From: Rhodospirillaceae bacterium
Lineage (GTDB): Bacteria > Pseudomonadota > Alphaproteobacteria > MPNO01 > UBA2964
Assembly: GCA_002724505.1 (NCBI GenBank)
Contig: PBOV01000072.1
Coordinates: 21,973 to 34,197, forward strand
Direction of reading: 5' to 3'
DNA length: 12,225 nucleotides
Under the pieces are notes generated by a model. It was not told where the DNA came from. It saw nothing but the letters and a program-made list of their open reading frames with translations, and did not search any database. Both the position numbers and the translations under genes were made by a program. Below, in pieces: positions 6,730 through 12,225 of the stretch (position 1 is the stretch's first letter; each line of letters begins with the position of its first letter).

Positions 6730-7689
6730 ATGACTACCTTTCTTGAGTTTGAGAAGCCAATTGCTGAGTTGGAAGGTAAGATGGAAGAACTCCGTCACAT
6801 GTCCGATATTGGTGATATAAAGATCGCTGACGAGTTATCCAAATTACAGGTTCGTATCAATAAATCTTTGAAGCAGATTTATACAAAGTTATCACCGTGG
6901 CAAACCGTGATGGTGGCCCGTCACCCAGAACGACCACATTGTGTCGACTATATTTCAGCGCTGATTACCGAATTTACACCACTTGCGGGCGATCGTGCCT
7001 TTGCAGAAGACCATGCAATTATAGGTGGCTTAGGACGGTTTAGGGGACGTTCTGTAGTCATTTTGGGGCATGAAAAAGGAAAGGATACAGAGACCCGCGT
7101 TAAGCATAATTTCGGTATGGCGCGGCCCGAGGGGTATCGAAAAGCGCAACGGTTGATGAAGCTAGCCGAGCAGTTTTGCCTACCAATTATTACACTCGTT
7201 GACACCCCAGGAGCCTATCCGGGTATTGGTGCTGAAGAGCGGGGACAAGCAGAAGCGATCGCCAATTCGATTAAAGTTTGCCTGGGTTTGCAAGTTCCAA
7301 TTGTTAGTGTTGTGATTGGTGAGGGTGGCAGTGGCGGTGCGATTGCGATTGCTGCCGCTAATCGCGTTCTAATGTTGGAAAACGCCATTTATTCTGTGAT
7401 TTCACCGGAGGGCTGTGCCTCTATTTTATGGCGAAGCGCTGATTACGCGAAGGAAGCTGCTGACGCCTTGAAAATGACAGCGAAGGATTTACTTCGCCTC
7501 GGGGTAATCGATTCTATTATTCCCGAACCTCTCGGAGCAGCCCATCGTAATCGCGATGATACAATCAAACGTGTCGGTGATGGGATCGATAAGGCACTCG
7601 GGGAAATTGACGAGTTAGAAAGCACGACATTGATCTCGCAAAGACGCGAGAGGTTTGTAAAACTTGGAAATGACGCGCTCACGTCATAA
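6730..7689 (+). CDS. accA: Acetyl-CoA carboxylase carboxyltransferase subunit alpha
   Basis: Alpha subunit of the carboxyltransferase of acetyl-CoA carboxylase. With AccD it forms the alpha2-beta2 enzyme that moves the carboxyl group from biotinylated AccB to acetyl-CoA, giving malonyl-CoA for fatty acid synthesis in the cytoplasm. At 319 aa it equals the usual length. The crotonase-type fold motifs are in order: AGDRAF (86-91), GHEKGKDT (113-120), NFGMARPEGYRKA (127-139), DTPGAYPGIGAEERGQ (158-173), GEGGSGGA (197-204) and SVISPEGCASILW (222-234). The N-terminus FLEFEKPIAELEGK is typical. The start is firm: AAGAGG (6719-6724) lies 5 nt before the ATG. The gene is last in the plus-strand block. 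accD is not in the window, as is usual for proteobacteria. Confidence 0.97.
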   Translation: MTTFLEFEKPIAELEGKMEELRHMSDIGDIKIADELSKLQVRINKSLKQIYTKLSPWQTVMVARHPERPHCVDYISALITEFTPLAGDRAFAEDHAIIGGLGRFRGRSVVILGHEKGKDTETRVKHNFGMARPEGYRKAQRLMKLAEQFCLPIITLVDTPGAYPGIGAEERGQAEAIANSIKVCLGLQVPIVSVVIGEGGSGGAIAIAAANRVLMLENAIYSVISPEGCASILWRSADYAKEAADALKMTAKDLLRLGVIDSIIPEPLGAAHRNRDDTIKRVGDGIDKALGEIDELESTTLISQRRERFVKLGNDALTS

Positions 7690-7718
7690 GCTATCTTGGC
7701 GGAATAATTGCTAGTTTT

Positions 7719-7738
7719 CGGGTACCTTATGTTACCCG
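7719..7738. terminator. Weak hairpin between convergent accA and secA
   Basis: CGGGTA (7719-7724) and TACCCG (7733-7738) form a 6-bp stem with an 8-nt loop at the only place where accA and secA transcripts meet. It overlaps the secA stop codon. Neither strand has a T-run after the stem, so it does not meet the rule for an intrinsic terminator. It is the only candidate in the 37-bp gap. Confidence 0.2.
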
Positions 7739-10540
7739 GCCATGACATACCTTGAATTTTTTCCCCGACCCGCATGGGCAAGCGGCATTTCTGGGGACTT
7801 TACCCCAAGTTTCTGGATCTTCCGGATCTATCCAGCGGCCAAGGGGCTCATGAAACCTCCACCCCATCGGTATATCCGCTGGATCAGTACCAGCTAGGAA
7901 TACGGTTGGACTTTCCTGAATTGATTGAGCCTGAGCCGCTGGGTGAATGCTATCGGGTATTGCGGCCATACCTAGGTCATCGCTGAAGGCTGGGTCATTC
8001 CGGGATTCTTCAATATCACCCATCTCGTAATCCATTAACCCATCGGGATCTTCCTCAGAAATTTCCATATGGCAAAGAACCTGTGTAACAGTTTCGCGTA
8101 ACATCGCTAGCATTTGATCAAATAAATCAAATGCTTCATGTTTGTACTCATTTAGTGGGTCTTTTTGTGCATAGGCGCGTAATCCAATACCTTGGCGGAG
8201 ATGGTCAAGCGCTAAAAGATGCTCTTTCCAAATTTGATCGAGAACTTGTAGCAATACGCTTTTTTCAGCGATACGCATCATCTCAGCGCCGTAATTAGCA
8301 ACTTTTTCAGCCATACGTCGGTTGACAGCGTCAGTAAGTCTTTCGCTAATTTCCTCGTTCGCTATACCCTCCTCCTTAGCCCAATCCGCAACGGGCAGGT
8401 CGAGGCCGACGATTCGCAGAATTTCTTCGTGCAGCGCGTCTGTATCCCATTGTTCCGCATAGGCCTTTTCAGGAATGCATTTAGAGACAATATTGTCGAT
8501 AACCTCAAGGCGCATATCAGTGACAGTATTGGAAACATCAGCTACTTCCATAAGTTCACGACGTTGTTCGTATATGACTTTTCGTTGATCGTTCATAACG
8601 TCATCGAATTGAAGCAGTGTCTTTCTTATTTCAAAGTTACGTTCTTCTACTTTGCGTTGAGCCTTCTCTAAAGCTTTGTTTATCCATGGGTGGACAATTG
8701 CTTCACCTTCCTCAAGACCAAGTTTCTGAAGCATTGTATCGATACGCTCGGACCCGAAAATGCGCATTAAATCATCCTCTAAGGAGAGAAAAAACTTCGA
8801 GGCCCCTGGATCCCCTTGGCGGCCAGAGCGCCCACGAAGTTGGTTATCTATCCGACGAGATTCATGGCGCTCTGTGCAAATGATATAAAGACCCCCGGCA
8901 TCCAAAACAATTTCGCGTGCCGCCTCAATTTCGGCTTCAACTCTGGTACGAATTTCCGGCTCTTGTGCGTTCCTTTTCTTTTCTCCCTTAATTTGTGAGA
9001 GTTCCTCAAGAACTTGCATCTCAATATTGCCACCAAGTTGTATGTCAGTGCCGCGACCTGCCATGTTTGTTGAGATAGTTACCTGACCAGGCTTCCCTGC
9101 TTGAGCAACAATGAACGCTTCTTGTTCATGGTATCGTGCATTAAGGACGTTATGCGCAATTTTACGCTCTTTGAGAATGGCGGCGAGTTGTTCTGATTTT
9201 TCTATAGAAATTGTACCTACCAAAGCTGGCTGGTTGCGCGCGATGCATTCCTCAATCAGCGCTATAATTGCTTCGTTTTTTTCTGTTGCGGTCCGATAAA
9301 CCTCATCATGGAGATCTTCACGCACACAAGGTTTATGTGTAGGTATTTCGACAACATCGAGCCCGTATATATCGGCAAATTCCCCTTCTTCTGTCATGGC
9401 TGTGCCCGTCATGCCCGCAAGCTTGGGATAGAGCCGGAAATAATTTTGAAAGGTTATTGAGGCAAGGGTCTGATTTTCGTTTTGAACCTCTACATGTTCC
9501 TTGGCTTCAAGAGCTTGATGAAGACCTTCAGAATATCTACGCCCCTCCATCATACGGCCGGTAAACTCATCGATGATAATTACCTGATTATCTTTGACGA
9601 TATAATCTGTATCGATTTGAAACATGGTGTGAGCTTTGAGCGCTTGATTCACGTGATGTACAACCGCGATGTTATTGATATCGTATAACGAAGGGCCGTT
9701 CATCAAATCTGTTTTAGCTAGTAGCTCCTCGATTTTCACTACACCGGATTCTGTAAGTGCTACCGTCCTTTGCTTTTCATCCTTTTCGTAATGTTCTTCG
9801 GCCAAGTGCGGGATTAGTTCATCAAGGCGCCGATACATTTCTGATGAATCTTCGGTAGGTCCAGAGATGATCAATGGTGTTCTCGCTTCATCGATCAAAA
9901 TGCTGTCCACTTCGTCGACGATAGCGAAGTTGAATTCCCGCTGAGCCATATCTTCAAGGCGGAACTTCATATTGTCGCGTAGATAATCGAAGCCAAATTC
10001 GTTATTTGTTCCATATGTAACGTCGGCCGCATACGCTTGCTGACGTTCTAGGTCGTCTAGTCCGTGGATGATGCACCCTACCGTCAGACCAAGAAATTCA
10101 TAGACTTGACCCATCCATCGAGCATCGCGTTGCGCGAGGTAGTCATTAACAGTGACTACGTGGACCCCTTGACCACTTAGAGCGTTGAGATAGACCGGTA
10201 GCGTTGCGACGAGCGTCTTGCCCTCTCCGGTTTTCATTTCGGCAATAGCCCCTTCATGCAGGACCATGCCCCCTAAAACCTGAACATCAAAATGGCGTTG
10301 ACCTAAGGTACGTTTTGCCGCCTCGCGCACCACAGCAAAGGCTTCGCACAGCAGTTCATCAAGTGTTTCGCCTGATTTATGGCGTGTTCGCAATTTTTCG
10401 GTACGCGAACGCAATACGTCGTCACTCAAAGCGCTGAGCTCAGACTCAAGGGCATTGATTTGCGTAACCTTTTTTTCAAGTCGTTTCAGATAGCGACTAT
10501 TAGCGCTTCCGAAAAAACTTTCTGCTAGCGCAGCTAACAT
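7727..10540 (-). CDS. secA: Preprotein translocase ATPase SecA
   Basis: Peripheral membrane motor that drives unfolded preproteins through SecYEG by ATP hydrolysis. At 937 aa it is full length. The N-terminal nucleotide-binding domain has Walker A MKTGEGKT (102-109, Lys108) and the DEAD-type box DEVD (209-212), numbered as in E. coli SecA. The preprotein cross-linking domain follows (about 225-370). The second nucleotide-binding domain includes [17 protein letters not shown] and [13 protein letters not shown]. Then come the helical scaffold and wing region and an acidic linker. The C-terminal zinc/SecB-binding module ends the protein, with Cys921, Cys923, Cys932 and His933 in the C-x-C-x8-C-H pattern. 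The ATG at 10540 has AAGAGAGG 4 nt upstream. A candidate promoter lies at 10607-10635. It converges on accA and diverges from argJ. Confidence 0.98.
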   Translation of the reverse strand: MLAALAESFFGSANSRYLKRLEKKVTQINALESELSALSDDVLRSRTEKLRTRHKSGETLDELLCEAFAVVREAAKRTLGQRHFDVQVLGGMVLHEGAIAEMKTGEGKTLVATLPVYLNALSGQGVHVVTVNDYLAQRDARWMGQVYEFLGLTVGCIIHGLDDLERQQAYAADVTYGTNNEFGFDYLRDNMKFRLEDMAQREFNFAIVDEVDSILIDEARTPLIISGPTEDSSEMYRRLDELIPHLAEEHYEKDEKQRTVALTESGVVKIEELLAKTDLMNGPSLYDINNIAVVHHVNQALKAHTMFQIDTDYIVKDNQVIIIDEFTGRMMEGRRYSEGLHQALEAKEHVEVQNENQTLASITFQNYFRLYPKLAGMTGTAMTEEGEFADIYGLDVVEIPTHKPCVREDLHDEVYRTATEKNEAIIALIEECIARNQPALVGTISIEKSEQLAAILKERKIAHNVLNARYHEQEAFIVAQAGKPGQVTISTNMAGRGTDIQLGGNIEMQVLEELSQIKGEKKRNAQEPEIRTRVEAEIEAAREIVLDAGGLYIICTERHESRRIDNQLRGRSGRQGDPGASKFFLSLEDDLMRIFGSERIDTMLQKLGLEEGEAIVHPWINKALEKAQRKVEERNFEIRKTLLQFDDVMNDQRKVIYEQRRELMEVADVSNTVTDMRLEVIDNIVSKCIPEKAYAEQWDTDALHEEILRIVGLDLPVADWAKEEGIANEEISERLTDAVNRRMAEKVANYGAEMMRIAEKSVLLQVLDQIWKEHLLALDHLRQGIGLRAYAQKDPLNEYKHEAFDLFDQMLAMLRETVTQVLCHMEISEEDPDGLMDYEMGDIEESRNDPAFSDDLGMAAIPDSIHPAAQAQSIQESPTVFLAGTDPADIPMGWRFHEPLGRWIDPEDPETWGKVPRNAACPCGSGKKFKVCHGRVT

Positions 10541-10606
10541 TTAGCCTCTCTTATAAACGCGGATTTCCTTGCAGACCTCACAATTTAACATTAAGCGGGT
10601 GGCAGA

Positions 10607-10635
10607 CAAATAGGTTCCTACTGCGTCTGTGTCAA
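10607..10635 (-). promoter_or_regulatory. Candidate secA promoter
   Basis: On the minus strand a perfect -35 hexamer TTGACA (10635-10630) is followed by a 17-bp spacer and TATTTG (10612-10607), half matching the -10 consensus. Transcription would start near 10600, leaving about 60 nt of leader with the AAGAGAGG ribosome binding site at its end. I saw no secM-like leader peptide in that short leader. Confidence 0.5.
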
Positions 10636-10672
10636 CGATTAGGGATATCGCGCTTCTAGTTTTTAAATGCAC

Positions 10673-10678
10673 TATAAT
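10673..10678 (+). promoter_or_regulatory. Candidate -10 element for argJ
   Basis: A perfect TATAAT lies on the plus strand about 107 nt before the argJ ATG. No good -35 hexamer stands at 16-18 bp upstream (GCGCTT at 10650-10655). A second AT-rich word, TATACT (10757-10762), is nearer the gene but equally lacks a -35. The region is AT-rich, so chance matches are likely. Confidence 0.3.
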
Positions 10679-10784
10679 CCTGTAAGCATTAGATCAGAAA
10701 CATTTATATTTCAAATTTTATGCAAAACTGCGAAATTTTGTTGCCTATTCGAATATTATACTTAATTACTAATACGAGACGATT

Positions 10785-12011
10785 ATGACAATATCTCCTC
10801 TTGCCCCAAAGCATTTTCCTCCATGTTCAGAGATTGCGGGAATCACTCTAGCGGCAGCTGCCGGAGGTCTTTACTCTAATGGGCGCAGCGATTTGATTCT
10901 GGCAGAACTGGCACCTAATACGGTAATTGCAGGAGTTTTTACTCAGTCCTTAACCGCTGCAGCACCGATTGCCTGGTGCCGAGAAATTTTAAAAGGTGGA
11001 TATGCTCGGGCGATAATCGTAAATGCTGGAAATGCTAACGCCTTTACCGGACGGGCTGGTGACCGGGCGGTCCAGTATACCGTCCAAGCTGCCGCTGAGG
11101 TTTTGGAATGCCCCGAAAATCAAATTTTCGTATCGTCTACTGGTGTCATTGGAGAGCCTTTGCCGGTTGGACGGATTATCGAGGCTCTACCTGTATTGAA
11201 AAAGGAGTTATCCCCAACTTCTTGGAAGGCTGCTGCTGAAGCTATTATGACTACAGACACCTTTCCAAAAGGGGCGACACGGAAGGCAGTGATTGGTGGT
11301 GTGACAGTTACGTTAAGTGCTTTCGCAAAAGGTTCGGGTATGATTGCACCAGATATGGCGACTATGCTTGCTTATCTGTTTACGGATGCCAAGATTGCAC
11401 AGCCGGTTCTGCAAAGCATGTTGAAGGACGCAGCTGATAAATCATTCAACTCAATTACCGTCGACAGTGACACTTCGACGAATGATACAGTTCTTTTATG
11501 TGCGACGGGTAAAGCGCAAAATAGTGCTGTAATTGATTCAAAGGATCCGAGGCTCAAAAACTTCCGAGAAGCTTTGGAAGCGATGATGATTGATCTTGCA
11601 CAGCAAATTGTTAGGGATGGTGAAGGTGCTAAAAAGTTTATCGAAGTTGCGGTTACCGGTGCGGCGTCGAAGTCTGCTGCCAAAACCATTGCACTGGCCG
11701 TTGCCAATTCCCCCCTAGTGAAAACAGCAATTGCTGGTGAGGATGCAAACTGGGGTCGTATTGTGATGGCGGTGGGTAAGGCTGGGGAGAAGGCTGATCG
11801 TGATGCGCTAGATATCCAAATAGGTGGTGTTTTAGTTGCCGTGGATGGACTGCGTAGACCTGACTATGACGAAAGACCTGTAACTGAGCATATGAAGGGG
11901 GAAAAAATTGAGATCGCGATTGATGTTGGCGTTGGACGGGGGGAAGCAACAGTTTGGACCTGCGATTTAACGCATGGTTATATCGACATTAATGCGGATT
12001 ATCGGACCTAG
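10785..12011 (+). CDS. argJ: Bifunctional ornithine acetyltransferase/N-acetylglutamate synthase
   Basis: Cytoplasmic enzyme of the cyclic arginine pathway. It moves the acetyl group from N-acetylornithine to glutamate, and in bifunctional forms also makes N-acetylglutamate from acetyl-CoA. The 408-aa precursor is full length. The self-cleavage site is intact in KGSGMIAPDMATMLAY, where Thr193 would become the N-terminal nucleophile of the beta chain. The oxyanion-hole pair is Thr119-Gly120 in SSTGVIGEPLP. Other family marks are GRSDLILAEL near 33-42, VNAGNANAFTG (79-89), TVDSDTSTNDT, GEDANWGRI and the C-terminal INADYRT. The ATG at 10785 has only a weak GAG upstream. mutT follows after 2 nt, a pairing I know from other alphaproteobacteria. 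Whether it is bifunctional or only a transferase cannot be decided from motifs alone. Confidence 0.96.
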   Translation: MTISPLAPKHFPPCSEIAGITLAAAAGGLYSNGRSDLILAELAPNTVIAGVFTQSLTAAAPIAWCREILKGGYARAIIVNAGNANAFTGRAGDRAVQYTVQAAAEVLECPENQIFVSSTGVIGEPLPVGRIIEALPVLKKELSPTSWKAAAEAIMTTDTFPKGATRKAVIGGVTVTLSAFAKGSGMIAPDMATMLAYLFTDAKIAQPVLQSMLKDAADKSFNSITVDSDTSTNDTVLLCATGKAQNSAVIDSKDPRLKNFREALEAMMIDLAQQIVRDGEGAKKFIEVAVTGAASKSAAKTIALAVANSPLVKTAIAGEDANWGRIVMAVGKAGEKADRDALDIQIGGVLVAVDGLRRPDYDERPVTEHMKGEKIEIAIDVGVGRGEATVWTCDLTHGYIDINADYRT

Positions 12012-12013
12012 GA

Positions 12014-12225
12014 ATGGCAGGGAGCGACGACAATCCGATTACCTTGGTTGTGGCTGTAGCGCTTGTTGATGTTGATGGCCGGGTGCTAATCGCGCAGCGC
12101 CCAGATAAAAAACAAATGGGCGGGCTTTGGGAGTTTCCGGGGGGGAAAGTCGAAATCGGCGAATTGCCTGAAGAGGCGTTAATCAGAGAATTGGATGAAG
12201 AGCTTGGAATCGATGTTAGTAGAAA
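12014..12225 (+). CDS. mutT: Nudix hydrolase, MutT-type, C-terminus cut by window edge
   Basis: Seventy codons are visible before the right edge. After a short leader come the strand LVVAVALVDVDGRVLIAQRP and GLWEFPGGK (37-45). A complete Nudix box at residues 44-66 carries the full consensus: Gly44, Glu50, Arg58-Glu59, Glu62-Glu63 and Gly65, the residues that bind the metal-diphosphate. The N-terminal pattern with QRP, MGGLWEFPGGK and the directly following Nudix box is that of 8-oxo-dGTP-cleaving MutT, which keeps oxidised guanine out of DNA. The ATG lies 2 nt after the argJ stop. An AGGA sits directly against it, too close to be a normal ribosome binding site, so translation is probably coupled to argJ. 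Substrate identity is inferred. MutY is not in the window. Confidence 0.9.
   Translation, partial: MAGSDDNPITLVVAVALVDVDGRVLIAQRPDKKQMGGLWEFPGGKVEIGELPEEALIRELDEELGIDVSR

Noticed and set aside
6535..6798. 87-aa minus-strand frame spanning the xerD-accA junction
   Set aside because: It is antisense to the XerD catalytic tyrosine region and the accA start, both certain. No family match is apparent.
7443..7781. 112-aa minus-strand frame across the accA 3' end
   Set aside because: It overlaps conserved accA coding sequence and the secA end in another frame. It is a shadow.
8429..8883. Plus-strand frames with hydrophobic stretches inside secA
   Set aside because: SecA coding on the other strand is full length and motif-complete. 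The frames have no ribosome binding sites or homologous motifs.
11653..11949. 98-aa minus-strand Pro/Gln/His-rich frame inside argJ
   Set aside because: Its composition is what results from reading the argJ coding strand backwards. argJ is intact here.
1..12225. CRISPR arrays, tRNA or rRNA genes, insertion sequences, prophage genes
   Set aside because: Reading both strands showed no regularly spaced direct repeats, cloverleaf-like genes, transposase motifs or terminal inverted repeats. xerD is a housekeeping recombinase here, not an integron or phage integrase, judging by its neighbours and full Xer motif set.

Overview
The window reads as ordinary core chromosome of a mid-GC alphaproteobacterium. 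The order aroK-aroB-CNNM transporter on one strand, facing an unknown secreted protein-xerD-accA, followed by secA and argJ-mutT, is what I associate with Rhodospirillales-like lineages. The AT-leaning base composition would suit a marine, SAR116-like member. That placement is inference from gene order and protein style; no rRNA or other marker is present. I see no mobile element, phage gene, CRISPR array, tRNA or rRNA.

Layout. Positions 1-3592 form a minus-strand block, probably one operon read from right to left: aroK (GTG start), aroB (2 nt downstream), a 433-aa CNNM/CBS (HlyC/CorC-type) membrane protein, and a DUF2889 protein cut by the left edge. A 176-bp divergent intergenic region (3593-3768) carries a plausible aroK promoter and two inverted repeats. 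Positions 3769-7689 form a plus-strand block whose first three genes overlap: an unannotated 46-aa membrane miniprotein, a 616-aa exported or anchored helical-repeat protein of unknown function, and xerD (TTG start). accA follows 22 nt after xerD. secA (7727-10540, minus) converges on accA with only 37 bp between them. argJ and mutT (10785 to the right edge, plus) diverge from secA across 244 bp that holds a good secA promoter.

How the genes work together. aroK and aroB supply two shikimate-pathway steps. accA supplies half of the acetyl-CoA carboxylase carboxyltransferase. secA is the Sec translocation motor, xerD resolves chromosome dimers, argJ recycles the acetyl group in arginine synthesis, and mutT probably cleans oxidised nucleotides. 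They share a neighbourhood, not a pathway.

The least understood part is the 46-aa/616-aa pair at 3769-5740. It is tightly coupled to xerD and carries envelope-targeting signals. I found no evidence of a novel defence or mobile system, and the rest of the window looks conventional.
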